A stretch of DNA of 19,790 nucleotides from Leucobacter sp. (lineage in GTDB: Bacteria > Actinomycetota > Actinomycetes > Actinomycetales > Microbacteriaceae), in NCBI GenBank assembly GCA_031178565.1, contig JAPSIU010000019.1, forward strand, positions 1 to 19,790, written 5' to 3'. Under the pieces are notes generated by a model. It ran no database searches. It saw nothing but the letters and a program-made list of their open reading frames with translations, and had not been told where the DNA came from. Made by a program: the position numbers and the translations under genes. Below are positions 1 through 6,688 of this stretch, piece by piece. Every line of letters begins with the position of its first letter. Positions within the stretch are counted from its first letter, which is position 1.

Positions 1-532
1 CGCGGAGCACCGTCTGATCGAGACGTTCTCGATCATCCTCCTGCGGCACGCGAAGGCCGAACCGCGCAACGCGAGCTTCCCCGAGGACCGGATGCGGCCC
101 CTCGCCGCAGCCGGTGAGGCGCAGGCGGAGATCCTCGTCCCCATCCTCGAGAGCTTCGGACCGCGCCGGATCTACTCCTCGACCGCGACGCGCTGCCTCG
201 ACACGGTGGCTCCGCTGGCGGAGCATCTCGGAAAACGCGTGCGCGAGAAGAAGGCGCTGAGTCAGGACCACTGGGACGCGGGGGATCTCTCCTCGCTGCG
301 CCGCCTCGTCGGGAAGGTCGTGAGCCGCCGGAAGAACGCGGTGCTGTGCACCCACCGTCCGGTGCTGCCCGATCTAGCCCGCGAGCTGATGCTCGCGACG
401 GGCAGCCTGCCCGGCGGCTACCTCGACGACGCGACAGCGCTCCCGCCCGCGGGGTTCTCGGTCTTCCATTTCTCCCGCGCCAGGCCTGGAGCCGGGATCC
501 TCGGAGTGGAGACCTATCCCCTCGAGCACTGA
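1..532 (+). CDS. NUDIX hydrolase / histidine phosphatase protein, C-terminal part (5' end outside window)
   Basis: The reading frame is open from the first bases and ends at a TGA at 530-532, so only the C-terminal ~176 residues are present. The visible part is a histidine phosphatase (phosphoglycerate mutase/SixA-like) domain. It opens with an LLRHAKAE motif whose RH pair holds the phospho-accepting histidine, followed by RPLAAAGEAQAE and YSSTATRCLDTV, and a late CTHRP motif that supplies the second conserved histidine. In actinobacteria this domain is usually fused behind a NUDIX domain (MutT1-like proteins that hydrolyse oxidised or diadenosine nucleotides), often just downstream of a polyphosphate kinase and upstream of pst genes. 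That fits the neighbourhood here, but the NUDIX half is inference because it lies outside the window. Confidence 0.8.
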   Translation, partial: AEHRLIETFSIILLRHAKAEPRNASFPEDRMRPLAAAGEAQAEILVPILESFGPRRIYSSTATRCLDTVAPLAEHLGKRVREKKALSQDHWDAGDLSSLRRLVGKVVSRRKNAVLCTHRPVLPDLARELMLATGSLPGGYLDDATALPPAGFSVFHFSRARPGAGILGVETYPLEH

Positions 533-623
533 GGGGTCCGTACATGAGCACCGAGAACTCGGCGCGCATCAGCGGCGGGTGCGATGCGCCCTTCGCCTTC
601 CCAGCAGTCACCCGCGAATCAAG

Positions 624-656
624 AGCGGCGGATGCGGCGGATCGAATCTCGCCGCT
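624..656. terminator. Weak stem-loop between convergent genes
   Basis: AGCGGCG at 624-630 pairs perfectly with CGCCGCT at 650-656 across a 19-nt loop. It lies between the plus-strand phosphatase gene and the minus-strand small gene that converge here, where a bidirectional terminator would be expected. There is no T tract on either strand and the loop is long, so function is uncertain. Confidence 0.25.
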
Positions 657-671
657 GTGAGCGAAGTCCGG

Positions 672-881
672 TCATCGACCCCGGGCATACTTCACCTCGG
701 TGATCTCCCGACGCAGGTCGCGCCTCAGGTCGGTGATCTCCCGGCGCAACTCGCGTTCCAACTCGCGAACGTCCCGTTTCGCAGAGTCCCGCAACTCACG
801 CGCACGCGCCTTCCGCGCATCAACCGCGATCTGCACCCAGATGAAAACATTCCAGGCGATCGCGAACAGACCGAAGACCAC
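672..881 (-). CDS. Small membrane-anchored coiled-coil protein
   Basis: This is a 69-residue protein of unknown function. The N-terminus is one hydrophobic helix (VFGLFAIAWNVFIWVQIAV, residues 2-20). The rest is a charged helix with heptad-like Arg/Glu/Leu spacing. It contains a short internal repeat, RREITDL followed by RREITEV, visible in the DNA as near-repeats at about 699-745. The predicted form is a bitopic membrane protein with a cytoplasmic coiled coil. It starts at GTG 881, 28 bp after the CapA stop on the same strand, so co-transcription is likely. The frame stays open upstream to 924 and continues the hydrophobic helix. An AGGAG overlaps the capA stop, but no ATG, GTG or TTG follows it in frame, so the true start may be a rare codon such as ATT at 893. 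No family is recognised. Confidence 0.55.
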   Translation of the reverse strand: MVFGLFAIAWNVFIWVQIAVDARKARARELRDSAKRDVRELERELRREITDLRRDLRREITEVKYARGR

Positions 882-909
882 CAGAACTACAATCCGGGTG
901 CCGACGAAG

Positions 910-2145
910 TCACTCCTGCGTGATCAGCCACTCCCGCGCCCCGGACTCGGCGGCGCCCATCGCGTTCACGGTCGCCCGCGTACGCTCCAGCACACCGGCG
1001 TCGATCTCGGGCGACTGGCAGACGCCCTGCGGCTGATCCGGCATCACCGAGCACCACTTGTATCCGCCGGCCTGCGTATTCGTCGCCGCCGTCCATGCGA
1101 GGTCGTTCGTCGTCCAGCCGCCGTCGGGCTGCTTCGCGAACTGCACCCGGGTCAGCAGGAACTCGTTGTTCACCCGGTTCTCCGGCGGCGCGCTCTCGCT
1201 GATGAAGTTGCCGGTGCCGTAGAGGATCCACTTCCCGTTGTAGTTCTCGAGCGGCTGGATCGCGTGCGCGTGATGCTGATAGACGAAGTCGAACTGGCCG
1301 CTGTCGTGCAGCTGGTGCGCGAGTTCCATCTGACCGCCGGTCGGCTCGCTCCAGTACTCCTCGCCGATGTGCTGCACGCCGATCACGAGTTCGGCACCCA
1401 TCTCGCGCGCCTTCGTCGCCTTCGCGATCGCCCGTTCGGGATCGACCCTCGGCTCCTCCTCGCGGTAGTCGACCTGCCACTCGTGCTCGTTGAAGTTGCC
1501 GTTGACCGAGAACGTCGACGTGATGACCGCGATCTTCACGCCGTTCGCCTCGACGATGAGCGGCACGTCCCGCTCACCCTCGGCCCGGTAGGTGCCGGTG
1601 TGCTGCAGACCCACCGCGTCGAGCTTGTCGAGCGTCCGCACGAGACCCTCGGTGCCCATGTCCACGCTGTGGTTCGACGCCGTCGTGCAGACGTCGAAGC
1701 CGATCGCCTTGGCGGTGTCGGCGACCTCGGGCGGGGTGTTGAAATTCGGGTATCCGGCATAGGGACCGCCGACGGGCGCGAGCGGCGTCTCCATCTGGCA
1801 GATCGCGAGATCGCTTCGGTCGAGGTACGGCTTCGCCCCCTCGAGCAGAGGTGTGAAGTCGAAGTTCTGGCCGGCGTCGTTCGCGGGAATCGCGAACGGA
1901 CTCCACAGGCCCTCGTGGAACAGCAGGTCGCCCGCCACCGCCACGCTCACGCAGTGATCGGTCGGGCACGCGGGCCCCGCTCCCGGTTGGGGCTCGGGGG
2001 TCGGCTCGGGCTCCGGGCTCGGACTCTCGGTCTTCTTCACCGGCTCCTCCGCGGGTTCCGCGGCGGGCTCGGGGGCGCAGCCGGCCAGCAGGATCAGCAG
2101 CGCCGCCGAGGCCGCTCCGACCGTGAACTTCCTCGTTACCTTCAC
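910..2145 (-). CDS. CapA-family lipoprotein (poly-gamma-glutamate capsule protein-like metallophosphatase fold)
   Basis: This 411-residue protein has a lipoprotein signal peptide ending in LLAGC (lipidated Cys23), a Pro/Glu-rich linker at about 24-58, then a CapA/YwtB-type domain of the calcineurin-like metallophosphatase superfamily. Typical CapA motifs are visible: AVAGDLLFHEG near 67-79, CQMETPLAP, TTASNHSVDMG, VITSTFSVNGN, GVQHIGEEY, and the late YQHHAHAIQPLE and LYGTGNFIS. It should act on the outer face of the membrane. CapA in Bacillus takes part in poly-gamma-glutamate export, but no capBC or pgs genes are seen here, so the substrate is unknown and a general envelope role is as likely. 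The start is GTG 2145. It has no Shine-Dalgarno, but a TACGAT -10 element lies 7 nt upstream. It diverges from pstS, and PhoP control of both is possible. Confidence 0.88.
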   Translation of the reverse strand: MKVTRKFTVGAASAALLILLAGCAPEPAAEPAEEPVKKTESPSPEPEPTPEPQPGAGPACPTDHCVSVAVAGDLLFHEGLWSPFAIPANDAGQNFDFTPLLEGAKPYLDRSDLAICQMETPLAPVGGPYAGYPNFNTPPEVADTAKAIGFDVCTTASNHSVDMGTEGLVRTLDKLDAVGLQHTGTYRAEGERDVPLIVEANGVKIAVITSTFSVNGNFNEHEWQVDYREEEPRVDPERAIAKATKAREMGAELVIGVQHIGEEYWSEPTGGQMELAHQLHDSGQFDFVYQHHAHAIQPLENYNGKWILYGTGNFISESAPPENRVNNEFLLTRVQFAKQPDGGWTTNDLAWTAATNTQAGGYKWCSVMPDQPQGVCQSPEIDAGVLERTRATVNAMGAAESGAREWLITQE

Positions 2146-2152
2146 GCTGGCA

Positions 2153-2158
2153 ATCGTA
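2153..2158 (-). promoter_or_regulatory. Candidate -10 element of capA
   Basis: TACGAT on the minus strand is followed by 7 nt and then the GTG start at 2145. This places the expected transcription start at or beside the start codon and suggests a leaderless transcript. No convincing -35 is seen. Confidence 0.45.
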
Positions 2159-2180
2159 CATGGGGCCGCGGCCTCCCCCC

Positions 2181-2224
2181 GTTCACTCGTTGTTCACCCG
2201 CCGTCATGCCTCGCGTCACCCTGC
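2181..2224 (+). promoter_or_regulatory. PHO box (PhoP operator) upstream of pstS
   Basis: Two adjacent 11-nt direct repeats, GTTCACTCGTT (2181-2191) and GTTCACCCGCC (2192-2202), match the direct-repeat unit of actinobacterial (Streptomyces-type) PHO boxes. Two degenerate units follow in the same 11-nt register: GTCATGCCTCG (2203-2213) and CGTCACCCTGC (2214-2224). The array covers the -35 region of the -10 candidate at 2230, the usual place for activation by PhoP under phosphate starvation. It lies between divergent capA and pstS. The repeats are read directly; the PhoP assignment is inferred from the consensus and the pst context. Confidence 0.75.
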
Positions 2225-2229
2225 TTCTC

Positions 2230-2235
2230 TAGCGT
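2230..2235 (+). promoter_or_regulatory. Candidate -10 element of the pst operon
   Basis: TAGCGT fits the TANNNT actinobacterial -10 pattern and lies just downstream of the PHO box. Transcription would start at about 2242, which coincides with an in-frame GTG 54 nt upstream of the preferred pstS start. Confidence 0.5.
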
Positions 2236-2295
2236 GGAGACGTGGCCGCTCGCGGTCACCCTCCACATCCGCTTTCAGATTGGATCGAATCTCAA

Positions 2296-3393
2296 GTGAA
2301 GCTCTCAGCACTGACCAGGGCCGCGGCTATCGGCGGCATCGCTGCGCTCACGCTCACTTCCTGCGCCGCGAACGAGGGCGCTCCGGCACCCGAGGACGGC
2401 GAGACCTCCTCGCTCTCGGGCGAGCTCGTCGGCGCCGGCGCATCCTCGCAGGGATCCGCCCAGGAGGCCTGGGTCGCCGGTTTCCAGACCACGCACACCG
2501 AGGTCACGGTGAACTACGACCCGACCGGTTCGGGCGCGGGGCGCGAGACCTTCCAGCAGGGCGCGAGCGCCTTCGCAGGGTCGGATCGCGCCTTCAAGAC
2601 CGAGGAGATCGAGGCCGGCCCGTTCGAGGCGTGCGCCCCCGACTCCGGTCTCGTCGAGTTCCCCGCGTACATCTCCCCCATCGCGCTCGTCTTCAACGTC
2701 GAGGGAGTGGACTCGCTCAAGCTCGACGCGGCGACCGTCGCGAAGATCTTCTCGGGGAAGATCACCAACTGGAACGATCCCGCCATCGCGTCCCAGAACG
2801 AGGGCGTGTCCCTTCCCGATCTCAACATCACGGCCGTGCACCGCTCGGACGAGTCGGGCACCACGGAGAACTTCACCGACTACCTCGCGGCCACGGCTCC
2901 GGATGACTGGACCGTCGGCGCGATCGAGTCGTGGCCGACCGAGTTCGGCGGCGAGGGCGCGCAGGGCACCTCGGGCGTCGTCGAGGCCGTGACCGGCGGC
3001 GTCGGCACCATCGGGTACGCCGACGCCTCGCGCGCCGGCGATCTCGGCACGGTCGAGATCAAGGTCGGCGAGGAGTACGTCGCGTACTCGCCGGAGGCCG
3101 CTGCCGCGATCGCCGACGCCTCGGCATTCGAGGAGGGGCGCGGTGAGAACGACCTCGCGCTCGAGCTCGACCGCACCACGACCGAGGCCGGCGTCTACCC
3201 GATCGTGCTCGTCAGCTACCTCGTGGGCTGCGAGCAGTACACCGACGCGGCGAACGCCGAGCTGGTCAAGGAGTACTTCAGCTACATCGTGAGCGAGGAC
3301 GGCCAGAACACGGCGGCAGAGGCCGCGGGAAGCGCCCCGATCTCCGAGGAGCTGCGCGGCAAGGTGCAGCCCGTGATCGACGCGATCAGCTAA
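2296..3393 (+). CDS. pstS: Phosphate ABC transporter, substrate-binding lipoprotein PstS
   Basis: This 365-residue protein binds inorganic phosphate outside the membrane and delivers it to PstCA. The N-terminus is a lipoprotein signal peptide with Lys2, a hydrophobic core and lipobox LTSC (Cys23). The mature part has the PstS phosphate-loop motifs: VGAGASSQGSAQEAW, YDPTGSGAGR, AGSDRAFK and HRSDESGTTENF. GTG 2296 is chosen because it gives a standard signal peptide (VKLSALTRAAA). It has no Shine-Dalgarno. The frame is open back to GTG 2242, which sits 6 nt after a -10 element and could serve as a leaderless start adding 18 residues with an Asp and a Glu. It is the first gene of pstSCAB, behind a PHO box, and is followed by a strong hairpin. 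Confidence 0.96.
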   Translation: MKLSALTRAAAIGGIAALTLTSCAANEGAPAPEDGETSSLSGELVGAGASSQGSAQEAWVAGFQTTHTEVTVNYDPTGSGAGRETFQQGASAFAGSDRAFKTEEIEAGPFEACAPDSGLVEFPAYISPIALVFNVEGVDSLKLDAATVAKIFSGKITNWNDPAIASQNEGVSLPDLNITAVHRSDESGTTENFTDYLAATAPDDWTVGAIESWPTEFGGEGAQGTSGVVEAVTGGVGTIGYADASRAGDLGTVEIKVGEEYVAYSPEAAAAIADASAFEEGRGENDLALELDRTTTEAGVYPIVLVSYLVGCEQYTDAANAELVKEYFSYIVSEDGQNTAAEAAGSAPISEELRGKVQPVIDAIS

Positions 3394-3400
3394 CCTTCGA

Positions 3401-3438
3401 TCCTGCGGCTCGCTTCACTCGAGAAGCGAGCCGCAGGA
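3401..3438 (+). terminator. Perfect 16-bp hairpin after pstS (intra-operon stabiliser or partial terminator)
   Basis: TCCTGCGGCTCGCTTC (3401-3416) pairs without mismatch with GAAGCGAGCCGCAGGA (3423-3438) around a 6-nt loop. No T tract follows, so complete termination is unlikely. Between pstS and pstC it would protect the pstS 3' end or reduce read-through, giving more binding protein than permease. Confidence 0.7.
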
Positions 3439-3475
3439 CGACCGCACATCCGCCAGCCACGATTCAGGAGCCCGA

Positions 3476-4414
3476 GTGACCGCCTCCGCCACGATGCCCA
3501 AGCCCGTGCTGAGCCTCGGCGACCGAGTGTTCTCCCGCTCAGCCGTCTTCGCGGGGAGCATGATCCTCGTCACGCTCGCCGCCGTCGCGATCTTCCTCAT
3601 CGTCCGCAGCCTTCCCGCGTTCACCGCGACGAACGAGAGCGCCTCGCTGCTGAGCAGCAACTTCTGGGCGTACGTCGGCCCGCTGGTCTTCGGCACGGTT
3701 TGGGCCGCGACCCTGGCGCTCGCGATCGCGCTCCCGCTCGCGATCGGCATCGCTCTCTTCATCTCCCACTACGCTCCGCGCCAGCTCGCCCAGGTGCTCG
3801 GGTACATCGTGGACCTGCTCGCAGCGGTCCCGAGCGTCGTCTTCGGCCTGTGGGGCATCGGCGTGCTCGCTCCGGCCGTGCAGCCCATCTACGTGTGGCT
3901 GAACGAGCACCTCGGCTGGATCCCCCTCTTCGGCGGCGTCGTGACCGGCACCGGGCGCACGATCCTCACGGCCGCGCTCGTACTCGCCGTGATGATCCTG
4001 CCGATCATGACCGCGATCTGCCGCGAGGTCTTCCTCCAGGCTCCCTCGTTGCACGAGGAGGCCGCGCTCGCACTGGGTGCGACGCGCTGGGAGATGATCC
4101 GACTCGCGATCCTCCCCTTCGGCCGCCCCGGAATGGTCTCCGCGGCGATGCTCGGCCTCGGCCGGGCTCTCGGCGAGACCATGGCGGTGGCGATGGTGCT
4201 CTCCGCGACCGGCATCGTGAGCCTCCGTCTGCTCACCTCGGAGAACCCCTCCACGATCGCGGCCAACATCGCGCTCTCGTTCCCCGAGGCGTACGGAGAG
4301 AACATCAACGTGCTCATCGCCACCGGCCTCATCCTGTTCATCGTCACGTTCCTCGTCAACGCGGTCGCCCGCTGGATCGTGAGCCGGCGCGCAGAGTTCT
4401 CGGGTGCGAACTAG
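3476..4414 (+). CDS. pstC: Phosphate ABC transporter, permease PstC
   Basis: This 312-residue integral membrane protein has about six transmembrane helices, the first at about residues 20-45 (AVFAGSMILVTLAAVAIFLIV). It carries the permease EAA loop that docks with the ATPase: EEAALALGATRWEMIRLAILP from about residue 194. The length and the GRALGETMAVAMV segment fit PstC. With PstA it forms the membrane channel for phosphate. The start is GTG 3476, with AGGAG at 3466-3470 and 5 nt spacing. It is separated from pstS by an 82-nt gap containing a hairpin, and its stop is 49 nt before the chosen pstA start. Confidence 0.95.
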   Translation: MTASATMPKPVLSLGDRVFSRSAVFAGSMILVTLAAVAIFLIVRSLPAFTATNESASLLSSNFWAYVGPLVFGTVWAATLALAIALPLAIGIALFISHYAPRQLAQVLGYIVDLLAAVPSVVFGLWGIGVLAPAVQPIYVWLNEHLGWIPLFGGVVTGTGRTILTAALVLAVMILPIMTAICREVFLQAPSLHEEAALALGATRWEMIRLAILPFGRPGMVSAAMLGLGRALGETMAVAMVLSATGIVSLRLLTSENPSTIAANIALSFPEAYGENINVLIATGLILFIVTFLVNAVARWIVSRRAEFSGAN

Positions 4415-4463
4415 CATGCTTCAGCGCACGAGCAGCACCCAGCCGTCAGAAAAGAGGAACCCC

Positions 4464-5543
4464 GTGGCCATCACCGTCCGCCCGGTCAGCGCGGGCTCCA
4501 CGCTCGCCGGCAACCGCCTTCCCCGCAGCGCCCCCTGGATCGTACTCGTCGCGAGCCTCGCCGCGGCTTTCGCTCTGTTCGGGCTGCTCGCGCTCGCCTC
4601 GGGAAACGGGTTCTCGGTCGTCGGGGCGGTCCTCGTCGGGGCGCTCGCGTACCTCGCCGTCGTCACGATCCTCTCCGCCGCCGTCGAAGGGCGCCGCCAG
4701 GCCGTCGACCGCTTCGTCACGGGCCTCGTGACCGGCGCCTTCCTGCTCGCCATGGTGCCGCTCGTCTCGGTCGCCATCACGGTGATCGGCAACGGCGTCG
4801 CCCGCTTCGACGGCGAGTTCTTCAACTCCTCGATGCGCAACATCACCGGCGAGGGCGGCGGGGCGCTGCACGCCATGGTCGGAACCCTGCTCATCACCCT
4901 CGCGGCCACCGTCATCTCGGTGCCGCTCGGGCTCATGACGTCCATCTATCTCGTGGAGTACGGGCGCGGGCGGCTCGCGAGGATCATCACCTTCCTCGTC
5001 GACGTCATGACGGGCATCCCCTCGATCGTCGCCGGCCTCTTCGCCTACGCGCTCTTCGCGCTCTTCCTGGGCCCCGGCGTCCGCATGGGCATCGTCGGCG
5101 CGGTCTCGCTCTCCGTGCTGATGATCCCGGTGGTCGTCCGATCGAGCGAGGAGATGCTCCGCCTCGTCCCGAACGAGCTGCGCGAAGCCTCCTACGCGCT
5201 GGGCGTGCCCAAGTGGCGCACGATCCTGAAGATCGTCCTCCCGACCTCGATCGCCGGCATCACGACCGGCATCATGCTCTCCATCGCGCGCGTCATCGGC
5301 GAGACCGCCCCGCTCCTCATCACCGCGGGCTTCACCGCCTCGATGAACTACAACCTCTTCCAGGACCGCATGCAGTCGCTGCCCGTCTACGTCTACACGC
5401 AGTTCGCGAATCAGGGCAATCCCGCCTTCGCCTTCCTCGAGCGCGCCTGGGCCGCCGCGCTCCTGCTGATCCTCATCGTCATGGCGCTCAACCTCTTCGC
5501 CCGCCTCATCGCCCGCTGGTTCGCGCCCAAGACCGGCCGTTAG
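4464..5543 (+). CDS. pstA: Phosphate ABC transporter, permease PstA
   Basis: This 359-residue integral membrane protein is the partner of PstC. It is longer than the enterobacterial PstA because two extra hydrophobic helices precede the core (about residues 15-40 and 45-75). The permease domain has the EAA loop EASYALGVPKWRTILKIVLP starting at residue 241, and RVIGETAPLL is typical of PstA. The start is GTG 4464, with GAGGA at 4454-4458 and 5 nt spacing. The frame is open upstream to 4404, overlapping the end of pstC, and includes an ATG at 4416, but neither upstream start has a comparable ribosome-binding site. The last helices end just before the basic C-terminus ARWFAPKTGR. Confidence 0.94.
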   Translation: MAITVRPVSAGSTLAGNRLPRSAPWIVLVASLAAAFALFGLLALASGNGFSVVGAVLVGALAYLAVVTILSAAVEGRRQAVDRFVTGLVTGAFLLAMVPLVSVAITVIGNGVARFDGEFFNSSMRNITGEGGGALHAMVGTLLITLAATVISVPLGLMTSIYLVEYGRGRLARIITFLVDVMTGIPSIVAGLFAYALFALFLGPGVRMGIVGAVSLSVLMIPVVVRSSEEMLRLVPNELREASYALGVPKWRTILKIVLPTSIAGITTGIMLSIARVIGETAPLLITAGFTASMNYNLFQDRMQSLPVYVYTQFANQGNPAFAFLERAWAAALLLILIVMALNLFARLIARWFAPKTGR

Positions 5544-5544
5544 A

Positions 5545-5581
5545 CTGCGGATCCCGCGCCCCGCGCACCTCTGATCCGCAG
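5545..5581 (+). other. Stem-loop between pstA and pstB
   Basis: CTGCGGATC (5545-5553) pairs perfectly with GATCCGCAG (5573-5581) across a 19-nt GC-rich loop. It starts 2 nt after the pstA stop. There is no T tract, so it probably sets mRNA stability or read-through rather than ending transcription. Confidence 0.45.
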
Positions 5582-5584
5582 CAT

Positions 5585-5632
5585 CCCGAACTCCTAGACT
5601 CACAGACTCCCGAACGAAAGAACTCACAGCAT
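5585..5632 (+). repeat. Imperfect 24-bp tandem duplication before pstB
   Basis: CCCGAAC recurs at 5585 and 5609, and ACTCACAG at 5598 and 5622, so both blocks repeat with the same 24-nt period. About 16 of 24 positions match. The second unit contains the purine run GAAAGAA that is the only candidate ribosome-binding site for pstB. Confidence 0.5.
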
Positions 5633-6410
5633 GTCGAAGCGCATCGAGGTCTCGGACCTCAACGTCTACTACTCGAAGTTCCTGGCGGTCGAGGGCGTGT
5701 CGATCAACGTCGAGCCCCGGAGCGTCACCGCGTTCATCGGCCCCTCGGGCTGCGGCAAGTCGACCTTCCTGCGCACGCTCAACCGGATGCACGAGGCGAT
5801 CCCGGGCGCCCGCGTCGAGGGAGAGGTGCTGCTCGACGGCGAAGACCTCTACGGCCCGGGCGTGGATCCGGTGCTCGTGCGCCGCCAGGTCGGCATGGTG
5901 TTCCAGCGCCCGAACCCGTTCCCCACGATGTCGATCCGGGAGAACGTGCTCGCGGGGGTCCGTCTGAACAACCGCAAGCTGTCGAGAAGCGACGCCGACG
6001 ATCTCGTGGAGCGCTCGCTCGCGGGGGCGAACCTCTGGAACGAGGTGAAGGACCGCCTCGACAAGCCGGGATCGAGCCTCTCGGGCGGGCAGCAGCAGCG
6101 TCTGTGCATCGCCCGGGCCATCGCGGTCTCCCCCGAGGTGCTGCTCATGGACGAGCCGTGCTCCGCACTGGATCCCATCTCGACGCTGGCGATCGAGGAT
6201 CTCATCGACGATCTGAAGAAGGAGTACACGATCGTCATCGTGACGCACAACATGCAGCAGGCATCGCGGGTGTCGGATCGCACGGCGTTCTTCAACATCG
6301 CCGGGACCGGCAAGCCCGGCAAGCTCATCGAGTACGACGACACCTCGAAGATCTTCTCGACCCCGAAGGTCAAGGCGACCGAGGACTACGTCAGCGGTCG
6401 CTTCGGATAA
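5631..6410 (+). CDS. pstB: Phosphate ABC transporter, ATP-binding protein PstB
   Basis: This 259-residue cytoplasmic ATPase energises PstCA. All ABC motifs are present: Walker A GPSGCGKST (37-45), Q-loop in VGMVFQRPNPFP, signature LSGGQQQR (150-157), Walker B LLMDEP (171-176) followed by CSALDPIST, and switch His206 in VTHNMQQA. The PFPTMS stretch after the Q-loop and the C-terminal DYVSGRFG are typical of PstB rather than other importers. The length matches the family. It starts at ATG 5631, with only a weak GAAAGAA purine run upstream. It is the last gene of pstSCAB. No phoU follows, as is common in actinobacteria where phoU lies elsewhere. Confidence 0.97.
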   Translation: MSKRIEVSDLNVYYSKFLAVEGVSINVEPRSVTAFIGPSGCGKSTFLRTLNRMHEAIPGARVEGEVLLDGEDLYGPGVDPVLVRRQVGMVFQRPNPFPTMSIRENVLAGVRLNNRKLSRSDADDLVERSLAGANLWNEVKDRLDKPGSSLSGGQQQRLCIARAIAVSPEVLLMDEPCSALDPISTLAIEDLIDDLKKEYTIVIVTHNMQQASRVSDRTAFFNIAGTGKPGKLIEYDDTSKIFSTPKVKATEDYVSGRFG

Positions 6411-6442
6411 GTCGCACGGGCTGCAGCGACGCCAGGCGCCCT

Positions 6443-6528
6443 GCCGTAGATATGCGTTCTGCGGTAGGTATGCTGCGCGGTTCCGGATCGGGCAGACCTT
6501 CCGCAGACCCCAGACCTTCTGCAGCGCG
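6443..6528. repeat. Two 18-bp-period imperfect tandem repeats downstream of pstB
   Basis: GCCGTAGATATGC (6443-6455) recurs as GCGGTAGGTATGC (6461-6473), with 11 of 13 matching. CAGACCTTCCGCAG (6493-6506) recurs as CAGACCTTCTGCAG (6511-6524), with 13 of 14 matching. Both have an 18-nt period. They lie in the 278-bp gene-free stretch 6411-6688, which otherwise holds only the structured element at 6546-6627 and a GACCGCGGTC palindrome at 6528-6537. I see no gene here. Confidence 0.4.
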
Positions 6529-6545
6529 ACCGCGGTCCGGGCACG

Positions 6546-6627
6546 AAAAAACCGGGCCGCAGAACGCCTCTCGGCGAAAGGCCGCTCGAAGCGGCTGAAA
6601 TTGGAGCCCGGGGTTACTGCGGCCCGG
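6546..6627 (-). terminator. Branched intrinsic terminator (or structured small RNA) on the minus strand
   Basis: Read on the minus strand, CCGGGCCGCAG (6627-6617) pairs over 11 bp with CTGCGGCCCGG (6562-6552), followed at once by T6 (6551-6546), a textbook terminator end. The enclosed region is not a simple loop. It holds a 6-bp hairpin GCCGCT-TCG-AGCGGC (6595-6581) and a 4-bp hairpin CGCC-GAGA-GGCG (6576-6565), giving a multi-branch shape. It lies 61 nt past the stop of the minus-strand gene ending at 6689, whose transcript it should terminate. Confidence 0.7.
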
Positions 6628-6688
6628 CGACCCCAAGTTTAGCGCAGTGTTTCCGCGCACGCAGAGAAATTCGGGGCGGAGAAGTCGC

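Noticed and set aside
700..2232. 510-residue plus-strand frame opposite capA
   Set aside because: It is an Arg/Leu/Val-rich shadow of the CapA gene, which has a signal peptide and family motifs.
4446..6248. 600-residue minus-strand frame across pstA and pstB
   Set aside because: It is a shadow caused by high GC. The composition is almost only Arg, Glu, Asp, Gly and His, and the opposite strand has complete PstA and PstB motifs.
6546..6627. Terminator for pstB on the plus strand
   Set aside because: The T tract is on the minus strand only. On the plus strand the stem is followed by CGACCCC, so it serves the minus-strand gene.
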